Below the pieces are notes generated by a model, which had not been told where the DNA came from, did not search any database, and worked only from the letters and a program-made list of their open reading frames with translations. DNA of 64,000 nucleotides from an uncultured Caldilineaceae bacterium (lineage in GTDB: Bacteria > Chloroflexota > Anaerolineae > Caldilineales > Caldilineaceae), in the NCBI GenBank assembly GCA_951812725.1, contig OX638330.1:248001-312000 (forward strand), read 5' to 3'. Each line of letters starts with the position of its first letter. The first letter of the stretch is position 1. Of the stretch, positions 54,082-63,692 are shown piece after piece. The position numbers and the translations under genes were made by a program.

Positions 54082-54849
54082 ATGCGGCTGAAGGAGAAAG
54101 TCGCCATAGTTACCGGTAGCGGCAGCGGGATCGGACGTACGATCGCCAGACAGTTTGTTGAAGAGGGGGCGAGTGTTGTCATCGCCGAGCAGGATGAGCA
54201 GTCCGGGCGACGCGTTCATGATGAGTTGCAAAGCGCCGGCGGCACTGCCATCTTTATCAGGACCGATGTATCCCGCCGTCCTGACGTAGAACTACTGGTC
54301 GACGAGACGGTGCGGCGCTTTGGCCGCATCGACATCCTGGTCAACAATGCCGCTGTCCTCGGCGAAAACGGCCATTTCCTCGAGATTTCCCAGGCAGTCT
54401 GGGATCACGTGGTCAGCGTCAATCAGACGGCGGTTTTTGTCTGTTCACAACTGGCGGGCCGTGTCATGGCGAAGGCTGGCAGGGGAAATATCATCAACAT
54501 CTCCTCCATCAATGGCATCGTCCCCCTGCCCCGCTGCGCAGCTTACGTCACTGCCAAGAGCGCGGTCGAGTCCCTGACCCGCATTGCGGCCAACGATTTG
54601 GCTCCTTACAATATCCGCGTCAACACCATCGCTCCAGGTCCCATCGAGACCCGCCCGCCGCATTTGGAATCACCGCGCCCGACCGATGATACGCTGCTCG
54701 GCCGCAACGGCCTGCCGTACGAGATCGCGGCCGCCGCCGTCTTCCTGGCCTCGGACGAGTCCAGTTTCATCACCGGTGAACGGATAGCAGTTGATGGCGG
54801 CATGTTGGTAAACGGCTATCGCATCTACGGCGTCGAGCGCCCTGAATAA
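54082..54849 (+). CDS. SDR-family NAD(P)-dependent oxidoreductase
   Basis: The 255-residue classical short-chain dehydrogenase has the cofactor motif TGSGSGIG (11-18), NNAA (~87), catalytic Ser140/141, and Tyr154/Lys158 in YVTAKSA. The PGPIETR segment follows. Asp/Glu at the end of beta-2 (AEQDEQ) favours NAD. It lies 76 bases after the LplB permease and probably acts on the imported sugar or polyol. GGAAGGAAG precedes the ATG at 54082. Confidence 0.92.
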   Translation: MRLKEKVAIVTGSGSGIGRTIARQFVEEGASVVIAEQDEQSGRRVHDELQSAGGTAIFIRTDVSRRPDVELLVDETVRRFGRIDILVNNAAVLGENGHFLEISQAVWDHVVSVNQTAVFVCSQLAGRVMAKAGRGNIINISSINGIVPLPRCAAYVTAKSAVESLTRIAANDLAPYNIRVNTIAPGPIETRPPHLESPRPTDDTLLGRNGLPYEIAAAAVFLASDESSFITGERIAVDGGMLVNGYRIYGVERPE

Positions 54850-55033
54850 TGCATGCCGCCCGCCAGACATTTCTCGCAGCAGCAACCATGGCCAAAGGGG
54901 CGTGCATGGATGGATTTTCTCTGGCCGGGTTGACCGGGCAGAAGCAGAAGAAAAGGACTGGGTCTTGGCGGAGAGGAGCGCGAATGCTTCAGAAAAACTA
55001 CGAATACACATTGCTTGTCAGGAGTGTCTGTCA

Positions 55034-55870
55034 GTGAGATTCTTGCACCTGCTTTCTTCTACGCTCATCGCGCTAGTTCTACTGGCCGCCTGCAGCTTCC
55101 CGGATCTGCCCGGCGCGCCCCAAATGCCTAAGCCGCCCTCGCCGCGTTCACTGCCAGGCTTCGATGACCTGCTGGATCAACTTCCCGGTTTTGACCTGGA
55201 TCTGCTGAAAGAGCTGGAGCTGCCGGACTTGAGCGAGATCGCCGACTTGCCGCAGCTTGGCGACCTCCAGGGCCTGCCTGTCCCCGAAAACGCGATTGCT
55301 TTCGCCGGGCCGACCGAGATGCGGATAGATGTCGGCGATTTTATCCGCGGAACCGATATTCAGTTGACCGGAATCGTTGACGGGCGCGCCGAATTCCTTT
55401 TCTCCGGCCTGCGCGCAGAGCGCATCGCCGGCGACTCGCTCGACTTCGATGGCCCCTGGCCTAACATCAGCAGCGTCGACTATATGCTGCGTCTGCGCGT
55501 CTATCGGGTGGCGGAAGGGTACGTCCGCGCCGCCGGTGTTCATCGCACTGTGATAAAGGACGTCCGGCCCATACATCAACCAACCATGGCCTTGCAGGGG
55601 ACACCTCTCAAAATCACATACACTGGGTCAGCCGCCCCGGGAGATCTCCTCAAGGGCACAACCTTCGGTTATGCCGGGCTCGACGAGCGCGGCGCCGAAT
55701 TTATGGGTATCCCGACCGGCGATTTCCCGTTTCGCAAAACCGGTGATAGTCTGCGTTGGCAGGGCATGCTGAGGCCGGACCTGCCCAGCCTATTCGACCT
55801 GCGCGTTGTCCTCTACGGTGAAGAATCGGTTCAGGTTGCCGGAATCGTTTCCCTGCAACTTCCCGAATAA
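55034..55870 (+). CDS. Hypothetical lipoprotein
   Basis: The 278-residue product has a short basic N-terminus, hydrophobic stretch and lipobox LLAAC (Cys20). A Leu/Asp/Pro-rich, repeat-like linker follows (LPGFDDLLDQLPGFDLDLL, then ELPDLSEIADLPQLGDLQGLP). A C-terminal half of alternating beta-strand-like sequence has no family I recognise. GTG start with AGGAG 9 bases upstream. A longer frame reaching 54902 lacks a signal at its start and is not used. Confidence 0.7.
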   Translation: MRFLHLLSSTLIALVLLAACSFPDLPGAPQMPKPPSPRSLPGFDDLLDQLPGFDLDLLKELELPDLSEIADLPQLGDLQGLPVPENAIAFAGPTEMRIDVGDFIRGTDIQLTGIVDGRAEFLFSGLRAERIAGDSLDFDGPWPNISSVDYMLRLRVYRVAEGYVRAAGVHRTVIKDVRPIHQPTMALQGTPLKITYTGSAAPGDLLKGTTFGYAGLDERGAEFMGIPTGDFPFRKTGDSLRWQGMLRPDLPSLFDLRVVLYGEESVQVAGIVSLQLPE

Positions 55871-56041
55871 TGTATCTTGGCAGTCAACTGCCTGGTAGTA
55901 GACGAAAAATGACGATTCGAGGACTGCTTAAGAACAACAAACTTTGGCCTACACATCCGCGATTACGCGAAAAAAAGGCGAGCAGGGAGTAAAAAGGCGA
56001 GCAGCGGTGGCAAGTATTGAAGTGTGCAGGAGAACAGAACG

Positions 56042-56875
56042 ATGGTTGAGGCTGTGAGAAACCCAGGTACGTTGAGTGTGATTCGCAGATTCAGACCACA
56101 CGCCGACCTACAGGGAATTCGCGCCGACTATTACAATCTGACCGACTTGCAAGGCGCGCCCCTGGCCGGCCTGCTTGTACTGATGGACCGACGCGGACGT
56201 CCCGTGCGCGCCGAAATCCATATGAACAACACTTCAGCCGACGCACTTTATGAGATCGCTGTGCGCCAGAGCCTTCGCCTTATAGAAGATCGCTACAAGA
56301 GCGACCGACCTGTCCGCCTTTACCCCCTGCGGATGCAGTTGGAAAGCGATCCGCTTTCGGTCCAGCCCAGGGGTACTGCCGCTACTGCCGGTTTGGCGCC
56401 TGCGCCGGCATCGGGTAACCCCCTCTTGCTGCTCGGCGCTATACTTTTCGCGATTTCTGCCCTGTTCGGCGGCTGGTTCCTCAACGAATGGTTCTCAGGA
56501 GACCTGACCCAGTCTGGATCGTCGTCGGCATTTTCTGTCGGGTCATCCTCGGGGGCCGCTGGAACCGATGTCGTCATCTTCGAAACCAATGGGCTGCCCC
56601 CTAGTCGCAACGCAATCCCGATGAATGTCGGCGATCGGGTCCGGCTCCTTCCCGAGTTCAAGATCTCACTGCGCACCGACGCCGGGGCACAAGCCGGGGG
56701 CATCGTCACCGATCTGCAAAACGCCGATCATATGACAATTCTCAACGGCCCGATCTGGCTGGAAGGCAACAGCGATACGATCGTTTGGTGGTATGTGCGA
56801 TTGGATAACGGCGCCCAGGGATGGGTACCCGCCAATACCAGTGAACTGACACTTCTGGAACCGCTCAATCAATAA
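56042..56875 (+). CDS. Single-pass membrane protein with SH3-like C-terminus
   Basis: The 277-residue protein has a soluble N-terminal domain (~1-110), one membrane segment near 126-147 ([20 protein letters not shown]) and a Ser/Gly-rich linker. The C-terminal part (~175-277) resembles bacterial SH3 domains ([22 protein letters not shown] ... [21 protein letters not shown]). Role unknown; cell-wall or stalk association is a guess. It ends 26 bases before the sulfatase gene. Confidence 0.7.
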   Translation: MVEAVRNPGTLSVIRRFRPHADLQGIRADYYNLTDLQGAPLAGLLVLMDRRGRPVRAEIHMNNTSADALYEIAVRQSLRLIEDRYKSDRPVRLYPLRMQLESDPLSVQPRGTAATAGLAPAPASGNPLLLLGAILFAISALFGGWFLNEWFSGDLTQSGSSSAFSVGSSSGAAGTDVVIFETNGLPPSRNAIPMNVGDRVRLLPEFKISLRTDAGAQAGGIVTDLQNADHMTILNGPIWLEGNSDTIVWWYVRLDNGAQGWVPANTSELTLLEPLNQ

Positions 56876-56901
56876 ATTCATCTATCTGGGCAACCCCGAG
56901 A

Positions 56902-58365
56902 ATGAACAAAGAAGACCGAACCCAACCAAACATAATCGTTGTCACTGCCGATACGCTGCGCACGGCGTTTCTCGGCTGCTATGGAAACGAGTGGATTCAC
57001 ACGCCGTCTATCGATCGATTTGCCCGAGAGAGCGTCCGCTTTTCCCGTGCCCACCCCGAATGCCTCCCTACTATCCCAACCAGGCGCACGTTGCATTCTG
57101 GTCGTCGGGCCTTCCCTTTTAACGATTATAGACCGGTCCCCTGGGATAACGTCTACCTGCCCGGCTGGCAGCCAATGTCCGCCGAGGAAAGCACAATTGC
57201 TGAAACGCTGCAGCAGGCAGGCTACCATACCGGATTCATCGCTGACGTGCCCCACTATTTTGTGCCGGGTATGAACTTTACCCGCGGCTTTCAGCAGTGG
57301 GAATTCGTACGAGGCCAGGCCGAAGACCGCTGGCATGCTGTCGCCGACGCCGACCCCGCTCTGTTCGACCGCTATCGCGCCGGCGCTAATGAGCGGATTG
57401 CCGCACACCTCGTCAATGTGCGGCCTCAGCAACCCGAGGAAGAATGGCCGACCGCCCGCACCTTTCAGCGGGCCATCGATTTTCTGCGAGACAACCACGC
57501 ACCTGGTCGCAGCCGCGACACCTCTCCCTTCTATCTCTACGTGGACAGTTTCAGCCCCCACGAAACATGGGAAGCGCCTCTGCATTACTATGATCTCTAT
57601 GGTAGACGCGCCGAACGTGAACCTATCTGTCTGACCGCCGCTTACGGGCCGTTCGCCGGTCAGTACGCCGACCGCATTCCCAGCATCCGCGCCAATTATG
57701 CCGGGCTGGTCACGATGGTGGACACCTGGTTCGGCCGTCTCCTGGATACCGTCGACCGACTCGGGCTGCGAGAAAACACGCTGATTTTCTTCCTCAGCGA
57801 CCACGGCACCAATTTTGGTGACAATGCCGACAAGATCATGGGAAAGCCGGCCGACTATATGTACCCCGGCACCATGGACATCCCCCTGCTCATGCGCCAT
57901 CCCGCCGGTGTAGGAGCAGGCCAGGTGCGGGACGAACTGGTTTACACGCTGGACGTGCCCGCCACCATTCTGGCAGCGACGCAGCAACAGTCAGCCAACC
58001 CGGTAGAAGGACAAAGCCTCCTGTCTTTGCTCGAAAATGACGGCGAATTCGCCCCGCGTGAATATCTGACCTGTCGCTATGGCAACTCCGTCTGGTACCG
58101 CGATGACCGCAATTGGTTCTTCAGCACCATTGACTGGCAGACCCAGCCGGCACAGAAATCGGCGTCCGCTGAACATAAGTTGGGCCCGCGCCTGTTTGAC
58201 CTCGAAACCGACCCCGCCTGCCGCGTGAATATAGCCGATAGCAGCCCGGACCGTGTCGCCCTGGCCCGGCAACGCATCCTCGCCGATGCCGGCGGACATC
58301 TCAACTACTATGAGCGTCACGATTCCACCGACGCTCTGGGACGTCCGGAGTTTTCCAGCAGGTAA
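56902..58365 (+). CDS. Sulfatase-family hydrolase with atypical nucleophile motif
   Basis: The 487-residue protein belongs to the alkaline-phosphatase/sulfatase superfamily. It has an N-terminal metal aspartate in VVTADTLR (Asp17) and the nucleophile-region sequence PECLPTIPTRRTLHSGR (residues 52-68). The later metal pair is in FFLSDHGTNFGD. The normal formylglycine motif C/S-x-P-x-R is not met (CLPTI); Thr57, Thr60 or Cys54 could be the nucleophile. No signal peptide is seen, so it is probably cytoplasmic. Desulfation of imported sugars or a phosphodiesterase role are both possible. Confidence 0.85.
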   Translation: MNKEDRTQPNIIVVTADTLRTAFLGCYGNEWIHTPSIDRFARESVRFSRAHPECLPTIPTRRTLHSGRRAFPFNDYRPVPWDNVYLPGWQPMSAEESTIAETLQQAGYHTGFIADVPHYFVPGMNFTRGFQQWEFVRGQAEDRWHAVADADPALFDRYRAGANERIAAHLVNVRPQQPEEEWPTARTFQRAIDFLRDNHAPGRSRDTSPFYLYVDSFSPHETWEAPLHYYDLYGRRAEREPICLTAAYGPFAGQYADRIPSIRANYAGLVTMVDTWFGRLLDTVDRLGLRENTLIFFLSDHGTNFGDNADKIMGKPADYMYPGTMDIPLLMRHPAGVGAGQVRDELVYTLDVPATILAATQQQSANPVEGQSLLSLLENDGEFAPREYLTCRYGNSVWYRDDRNWFFSTIDWQTQPAQKSASAEHKLGPRLFDLETDPACRVNIADSSPDRVALARQRILADAGGHLNYYERHDSTDALGRPEFSSR

Positions 58366-58446
58366 CCGTCTATTTACCTGTGATCGTTCACTACACTTCC
58401 AGCTGACTACGCTGCCAGCTGACCACAGGCAACTGGAGTTTGCACC

Positions 58447-59511
58447 ATGCCACAGATTGCTGCTGATCGACTCGAACAGATCGCAGGACGACTCCTGGTA
58501 GCCGCGGGCGCTTCCGCCGCTGAAGCCGGCACCGTCTCGCGCCACCTGATTGCCGCCAATCTGGCCGGCCACGACTCCCACGGCATTATCCATATTCCCG
58601 GTTACATTGCCTCTATCCAAAAGGGGCACATGCAGCCCGGCGCTCCCTTTGACATCATTCAGGAAAGCCGGGCGACAACGGTCGTAGACGGAAATTGGGG
58701 CTTTGGATTCACGGTATCCGAACGAGCGATGCAAATGACAATCGACAAAGCGCGCCAGGAAAACGTCGCCGCGGCCACAGTCGTGCGTCAGGGCCACGTC
58801 GGGCGTCTGACCGACTACCCGCTGATGGCCGCCGAAGCCGGCATGATTGGCCTTATGACTGCTGACTCTGGCCGCGGCCCAAAGAGCGTCGCCCCCTTCG
58901 GCGGGCGCGAGCCAAGATTGGGCACGAATCCAATCTGCATCGCTGTCCCCTCCAATCTGGACGGTCCCTTTTACATCGATATCGCTACCTCTGCTGTTGC
59001 CGGTGGCAAATTGGGGGTTGCCATTGAGCGCGGGCAGTCGATACCAACTGGCTGGGTGATCGACAGCGAAGGACGCGCCGCCACCGACCCTGCCGCCGCT
59101 CGCAAAGGCGGGGCCATGCTGCCCCTGGGCGGTTCGGAAGGTCACAAAGGTTACGGCCTGTCCGCGATGGTAGAGATACTCTCCGGGCTGCTCACCGGCC
59201 TGGGATTTGGGATTGAACCGACGGGCCGCCACAATGACGGCTGTTTTATGGCCGTTTTCCAGGTCGATGCCTTTCGTCCGCTGACGGAGTTCAAACAGGA
59301 AGTAACCGAATTCGCCCGATATCTGACGGCAACGCCTCCCGCAGAAGGTGTCGAACGTGTCTATTACCCCGGCGAACTGGAGTATCTGCGAACCCGGAAG
59401 GGTCGTGTGGATGGTATCTACGTCGAAGATGGGACTTGGCAGAAGCTTATCGCTTTGGCCGCCGAACTGGGCGCTGATGAGAAACTTTTTTCTGATCCTG
59501 GTCGGCACTGA
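58447..59511 (+). CDS. Ldh2/malate-lactate-dehydrogenase-family oxidoreductase
   Basis: The 354-residue product is an NAD(P)-dependent 2-hydroxyacid dehydrogenase of the Ldh2 (YlbC/ComC/YiaK) family, unrelated to classical LDH. It has LAGHDSHGIIHIPGYI with the catalytic His (~40), RQGHVGRLTDYPLMAAEAG, GTNPICIAVPS and LGGSEGHKGYGLSAMVEIL. Members oxidise malate, ureidoglycolate, sulfolactate or 2,3-diketogulonate. The sulfatase next door keeps sulfolactate possible, but this is inference. Confidence 0.9.
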   Translation: MPQIAADRLEQIAGRLLVAAGASAAEAGTVSRHLIAANLAGHDSHGIIHIPGYIASIQKGHMQPGAPFDIIQESRATTVVDGNWGFGFTVSERAMQMTIDKARQENVAAATVVRQGHVGRLTDYPLMAAEAGMIGLMTADSGRGPKSVAPFGGREPRLGTNPICIAVPSNLDGPFYIDIATSAVAGGKLGVAIERGQSIPTGWVIDSEGRAATDPAAARKGGAMLPLGGSEGHKGYGLSAMVEILSGLLTGLGFGIEPTGRHNDGCFMAVFQVDAFRPLTEFKQEVTEFARYLTATPPAEGVERVYYPGELEYLRTRKGRVDGIYVEDGTWQKLIALAAELGADEKLFSDPGRH

Positions 59512-59546
59512 GTTTGTATTGCGTCTGCCACTGGCCACCCGCAGCG

Positions 59547-59575
59547 TTGGAAAACGCCGCACTTCAGGCTACAAT
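59547..59575 (+). promoter_or_regulatory. Promoter of the dhaK operon
   Basis: TTGGAA (59547-59552) and TACAAT (59570-59575) are 17 bases apart, the same -10 as at uvrC. The predicted start near 59582 leaves a 30-base leader without a clear Shine-Dalgarno sequence. Confidence 0.7.
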
Positions 59576-59611
59576 AGCCGTGGTGTTTCAGAGCATTACC
59601 CACATTGAATT

Positions 59612-60595
59612 ATGCAAAGCCTGATGAATAAACCGGGCAGTGCCATCACGCAGAGTTTGCGTGGCATGGCGCTGTGTCACCCGGACACAATCAAAGTACA
59701 TTTTGACCCGGACTTTGTCGAGCGAACGGTAACGGCCCGTTCCGGGAAAGTCGCAGTTATCAGCGGCAGCGGCAGTGGACACGAACCTTTGCCCACCGGC
59801 TATGTCGGTCTTGGTATGCTGGATGCCGCCTGTCCCGGCCCGATCTTTACCAGTCCTTCCCCCATTCAACTGCTAGCGGCTGCCCATTCGGTCGATCACG
59901 GTGGAGGCGTGCTTTTCGTCGTCAAGAACTATGCCGGCGGCGTACTCAACACCGAACTGACCATCGAGCTTGCTCTGCAGGAGGGAATCGACACCCGCTA
60001 TGTGCTCGTCAACGACGACGTATCGATTGCGAACGTCGCCAACCGCCGCGGGCTCGGCGCGGCCGCGCTGGCCTGTAAAATCGCCGGGGCTGCCGCCGAA
60101 TCCGGATACTCGCTGGACGAAGCCGTGAAAGTAACGCGGCGGGCTGTCGCCTCTTGCCGTAGTATGGGCGTGGGCACCAATGTGAACACGCTCCCGCGCA
60201 ACGGCCCCGGGGCCATCCTGGCAGACGATTCGATCGAACTGGGTGTAGGCATCCACGGTGAACCTGGCGAAGTGCGTTCTGTCAGTAAGGGCATGTCAGA
60301 GATCGTCGGCCTGATCGGACAGCCCATTCTCAAAGACCTGCCCTTTGCTGCCGGCGATCGCGTACTGCTCTTGATTAGCGGGATGGGGGGAACGCCGCCA
60401 CTGGAACTGTATCTCTTCTCCGAGGCCATTCACGATATGTTGGTCGCAAATCGAATTCGGGTCGAGCGCCAATTGGTTGGAAACTATCTGACCAGCCTCG
60501 GTCGCGGCGGATATACTGTAACTCTGATGAGACTGGATAACGAACTACAGGACCTGTGGGACGCGCCCGTCCATACCCCCGCGCTGCACTGGTGA
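59612..60595 (+). CDS. dhaK: Dihydroxyacetone kinase, substrate-binding subunit DhaK
   Basis: DhaK binds dihydroxyacetone covalently through a histidine and receives phosphate from DhaL-bound ADP. The 327-residue product has GSGSGHEPLPTGYVGLGMLDAACPG (~50-74), KNYAGGVLNTELT and the active-site His in LGVGIHGEPG (~210-219). It lacks the C-terminal DhaL domain found in ATP-dependent kinases, so it is the PTS-type subunit. dhaL follows 31 bases downstream. Confidence 0.95.
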   Translation: MQSLMNKPGSAITQSLRGMALCHPDTIKVHFDPDFVERTVTARSGKVAVISGSGSGHEPLPTGYVGLGMLDAACPGPIFTSPSPIQLLAAAHSVDHGGGVLFVVKNYAGGVLNTELTIELALQEGIDTRYVLVNDDVSIANVANRRGLGAAALACKIAGAAAESGYSLDEAVKVTRRAVASCRSMGVGTNVNTLPRNGPGAILADDSIELGVGIHGEPGEVRSVSKGMSEIVGLIGQPILKDLPFAAGDRVLLLISGMGGTPPLELYLFSEAIHDMLVANRIRVERQLVGNYLTSLGRGGYTVTLMRLDNELQDLWDAPVHTPALHW

Positions 60596-60626
60596 CTGAA
60601 TTGTATAGGAATCACGGAAGACGAAA

Positions 60627-61280
60627 ATGGGTCAGGAGATCACAGTAACGCAGCTTCGCAGATGGCTTTTGGCTTACGCTGCTCGTATCATCGAGAACGA
60701 AGACCATCTGACCGAGTTGGATACAGCAATTGGCGATGCGGATCACGGAGTCAATATGCGTCGCGGTATGGGAAAGCTGCAGGAGCGTCTGCAGGATGAA
60801 GAGCAAACGGAAGACATTGGTTCCTTCCTGCGTTCGGTTGCCATGACGCTCATCAGCGGGGTCGGTGGGGCTGCCGGCCCTCTGTATGGAACCTTTTTCC
60901 TGCGCGCCGCCACCAGCCCGACAAACGGCAGCTCGGTCGACCTTGCCCAGTTGACGCAGATGTTCCGCTTCGGCCTGGACGGACTCCAGCAACGGGGCAA
61001 GGCCCAGACCGATGACAAGACCATGATCGATACGATCCAGCCGGCGGTGGAGGCGATGGAAGCAGCGCTGGCTACCCAACAGAGCACCGCCGTCGTTCTG
61101 GCCGCAGCCCGCCAGGCCGCCCATTTGGGCATGAAACATACGATTGAAATTGAGGCCAGAAAAGGACGCGCCAGTTACCTTGGCCCGCATTCCATAGGTC
61201 ACCAGGACCCGGGCGCGACCAGCGCCTACTTCCTGTTCGAAACCGCTGCCGAGGTGTTCACGAAAACTGGTGCCGACTGA
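60627..61280 (+). CDS. dhaL: Dihydroxyacetone kinase, ADP-binding subunit DhaL
   Basis: DhaL carries a tightly bound ADP that cycles to ATP by phosphate transfer from DhaM. The 217-residue product has the Mg-binding aspartates in [14 protein letters not shown] (Asp32, Asp37, Asp39), [12 protein letters not shown] (~88-99), [10 protein letters not shown] and the late [19 protein letters not shown]. Its stop overlaps the glpK start by one base (TGATG), so it is coupled. Confidence 0.95.
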   Translation: MGQEITVTQLRRWLLAYAARIIENEDHLTELDTAIGDADHGVNMRRGMGKLQERLQDEEQTEDIGSFLRSVAMTLISGVGGAAGPLYGTFFLRAATSPTNGSSVDLAQLTQMFRFGLDGLQQRGKAQTDDKTMIDTIQPAVEAMEAALATQQSTAVVLAAARQAAHLGMKHTIEIEARKGRASYLGPHSIGHQDPGATSAYFLFETAAEVFTKTGAD

Positions 61281-62782
61281 TGCCTCAACTGATTGGCGCA
61301 ATCGATTCCGGTACGACCAGCACCCGTTTCATGCTTTTTGATCAGAATGGTGCAGTTGTCGGTTTCGACCAGCAGGAACACGAACAGATCTTCCCTCGCA
61401 GCGGCTGGGTCGAACACGATCCGCTGGAAATCTGGCAGCAGACCCAAGACGTGATCCGGGCGACCCTGTCTAAGTGCAACGTCCACCCCAGCCAGATCGC
61501 CGCTATAGGCATCACCAATCAACGAGAGACCGCGGTCATGTGGGATCGCCGCACAGGCGAGCCGGTCTGCAACGCCATCGTTTGGCAGGATACACGCACC
61601 GACCGCATTTGTCGGCGCCTCGAGGAGGCCGGCCACGCGTCCACCGTCAGGCAGAAGGCCGGTCTGCCCCTGGCAACCTATTTCACCGGCCCGAAATTCC
61701 GCTGGATCCTGGAAAACGTAGATGGCGCCCAGGAAAAAGCCGACGCCGGCGAACTGATCTGCGGTACAGTTGACAGCTGGCTGATCTGGCAACTCACCGG
61801 CGGCGGTGTGCATGTCACCGATCCCACAAACGCCAGCCGTACCATGCTGATGGATCTGGAAACCTTGGCTTGGGATGCCGAACTGCTGGACATCCTGGAT
61901 ATTCCCTGCTCAATGTTGCCGGAAATCCGGCCCAGCAGCGCACCGGCCTTCTACGGCACGACCGCGCCGGATGGCCCTTTCGCCGCTGAAATTCCTATCT
62001 GCGGCAACCTGGGCGATCAGCAGGCAGCGACCGTCGGTCAGACCTGTTTCAGTCCTGGCGAGGCCAAAAACACCTACGGGACCGGCTGTTTCATGATTCT
62101 GAACACCGGTGAGGAGATCGTCCACAGCCGTAACGGGCTGCTGACAACAGTCTGCTACCAGATGGGCGAGTCGGCGCCGGTCTACGCCCTTGAAGGCTCG
62201 ATAGCAATGGCTGGCGCCACAGTGCAGTGGTTGCGCGACGAGCTGCAAATGATCAGTTCGGCAGCCGAGACCGAAGAGATCGCCCAAAGCGTTGCCGATA
62301 GCGGCGGTTGTTACCTGGTACCTGCCTTTAGCGGCCTGTTTGCACCGCATTGGCGCAGCGACGCCCGCGGCGTCATCGTTGGCCTTACCCGCTACGTGAA
62401 CCGGGCACACATCGTGCGCGCCGCGCTCGAATCCATCTGCTATCAGACTCGCGAAGTGCTGGAGGCCATGAACGCCGACAGCGGCGTGCCACTGCGCCAG
62501 CTGAAGGTGGACGGCGGCGCAACGGGTAACGATTTGCTGATGCAAATGCAGGCCGATATTGTGGGAACTGAGGTGATCCGGCCCCGCATCGCTGAAACAA
62601 CCAGCCTCGGCGCGGCATATGCAGCCGGCTTGGCCGTCGGTTTCTGGCCAGACCTGGAAAGTCTGCGCCGGCAATGGCGGGTGGACAAGGTCTGGCAGCC
62701 GCAGAGCGACGAATCCGAACGGGCGCAGGACTATGCCGGCTGGCAAAAAGCCGTCGAACGCACGCTCGGTTGGGCGCAGTGA
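61280..62782 (+). CDS. glpK: Glycerol kinase
   Basis: GlpK phosphorylates glycerol with ATP. The 500-residue FGGY-family product has [15 protein letters not shown] (phosphate loop ~7-21), [23 protein letters not shown] (substrate Asp), [37 protein letters not shown] and [14 protein letters not shown]. It sits inside the PTS-type dha operon between dhaL and dhaM, so glycerol and dihydroxyacetone use are probably co-regulated. No glpF or glpD is seen in the window. Confidence 0.95.
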   Translation: MPQLIGAIDSGTTSTRFMLFDQNGAVVGFDQQEHEQIFPRSGWVEHDPLEIWQQTQDVIRATLSKCNVHPSQIAAIGITNQRETAVMWDRRTGEPVCNAIVWQDTRTDRICRRLEEAGHASTVRQKAGLPLATYFTGPKFRWILENVDGAQEKADAGELICGTVDSWLIWQLTGGGVHVTDPTNASRTMLMDLETLAWDAELLDILDIPCSMLPEIRPSSAPAFYGTTAPDGPFAAEIPICGNLGDQQAATVGQTCFSPGEAKNTYGTGCFMILNTGEEIVHSRNGLLTTVCYQMGESAPVYALEGSIAMAGATVQWLRDELQMISSAAETEEIAQSVADSGGCYLVPAFSGLFAPHWRSDARGVIVGLTRYVNRAHIVRAALESICYQTREVLEAMNADSGVPLRQLKVDGGATGNDLLMQMQADIVGTEVIRPRIAETTSLGAAYAAGLAVGFWPDLESLRRQWRVDKVWQPQSDESERAQDYAGWQKAVERTLGWAQ

Positions 62783-62831
62783 GAATGGATTTGACCCGTC
62801 ATCATTGTTGTCGGTCCCCGGAGTTTCAACT

Positions 62832-63242
62832 GTGATCGGTCTGGTAATCGTCTCCCACAGTGCCAAACTTGCCCAGGGCGTGCATGAATTGGCGGCACAG
62901 ATGGCCGGCGACCAGGTTGGCATCAGTGATGCCGGCGGTCTCTCAGATGACAGTGAGACCTTTGGCACCGACGCCTTCAAGATACTTTCCGCTATTGAGG
63001 AAGTCTGGTGTGATGACGGTGTACTGGTGTTGATGGATCTCGGCAGCGCCGTTATGTCGGCAGAAATCGCGCTGGAAATGTTACCGGAGCAGCAGCGGCA
63101 GAACTGTCTCCTGAGCAATGCGCCGCTGGTGGAGGGTGCAATCGTCGCCGCTCTTCATGCCAGCCTGGGTGAGCCTTTGCAAGCAGTGAACAGAGTCGCC
63201 GAGGCCGCACTATCGGCGCCGAAACTGGCAAACACCAGCTAA
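62832..63242 (+). CDS. dhaM: Dihydroxyacetone kinase phosphotransfer protein DhaM (EIIA domain only)
   Basis: The 136-residue product is the mannose-type EIIA domain of DhaM. It has IGLVIVSHSAKLAQG with the phospho-histidine (~His9), a GTDAFKILSAI helix and GVLVLMDLGSAVMSAEIAL. It passes phosphate from HPr to DhaL-bound ADP. E. coli DhaM fuses EIIA, HPr and an EI-like part; here HPr and EI are the next two separate genes. GTG at 62832 with GGAG 8 bases upstream is chosen; the open frame extends upstream into glpK. Confidence 0.92.
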   Translation: MIGLVIVSHSAKLAQGVHELAAQMAGDQVGISDAGGLSDDSETFGTDAFKILSAIEEVWCDDGVLVLMDLGSAVMSAEIALEMLPEQQRQNCLLSNAPLVEGAIVAALHASLGEPLQAVNRVAEAALSAPKLANTS

Positions 63243-63276
63243 ACTAAACCAGGTATCGTAACCTTGGAATTCTGAG

Positions 63277-63675
63277 ATGGAGAATCAATCTTCACCTTTC
63301 TCCCCTCTCGAGGGGAACATAGAGAGGAATGAGCCGCACCAAGAGGGTGGAAATAGCAGCAACTCCCACGCCTCTCCCCCCGACGCTCGTTCTTCACAGT
63401 TGGAGCCGCCGCATCAACTTTCCAAAAGTGTCGTGGTCACCGTCAGTGATCCCCGCGGCCTTCATCTGCGCTCCGGTAGAGATGTCGTGCGCATTGCCAG
63501 CCAGTTTCAGGCGGAGATTACAGCCTCCAACCTCAGCCGCAACAGCAATGCCGTCGATTTGAAAAGTATTCTCCAATTGCTGCAGCTCCAGGCCCGCCAG
63601 GGGCACAGCCTGCAACTGGCCGCAACCGGCCCGGACGCTGACGCAGCCATCGAGGCGCTCTGCTCACTCTTCTGA
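63277..63675 (+). CDS. HPr-like phosphocarrier with N-terminal extension
   Basis: The 132-residue product has about 48 unconserved, Ser/Pro/Glu/His-rich residues and then an HPr domain (~49-132): VTVSDPRGLHLRSGRDVVRIASQF, with the phosphorylated histidine at His63. The usual Ala after the His is Leu. A Ser46-like site is in NSNAVDLKSILQLL. It probably relays phosphate from EI to DhaM. An N-terminal extension is unusual for HPr. Confidence 0.9.
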   Translation: MENQSSPFSPLEGNIERNEPHQEGGNSSNSHASPPDARSSQLEPPHQLSKSVVVTVSDPRGLHLRSGRDVVRIASQFQAEITASNLSRNSNAVDLKSILQLLQLQARQGHSLQLAATGPDADAAIEALCSLF

Positions 63676-63692
63676 ATCCAGCGAGAAAACCT

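Noticed and set aside
57991..59562. 523-codon antisense open frame opposite the sulfatase/Ldh2 genes
   Set aside because: It is a shadow of two well-supported genes in GC-rich DNA. Its product has no recognisable domain and spans two unrelated genes.
56902..62782. A complete sulfoglycolysis or sulfoquinovose pathway
   Set aside because: Sulfatase, Ldh2 and C3 kinases are present, but no sulfoquinovosidase, sulfo-sugar isomerase/aldolase or sulfonate lyase is seen. The idea is noted only as speculation.
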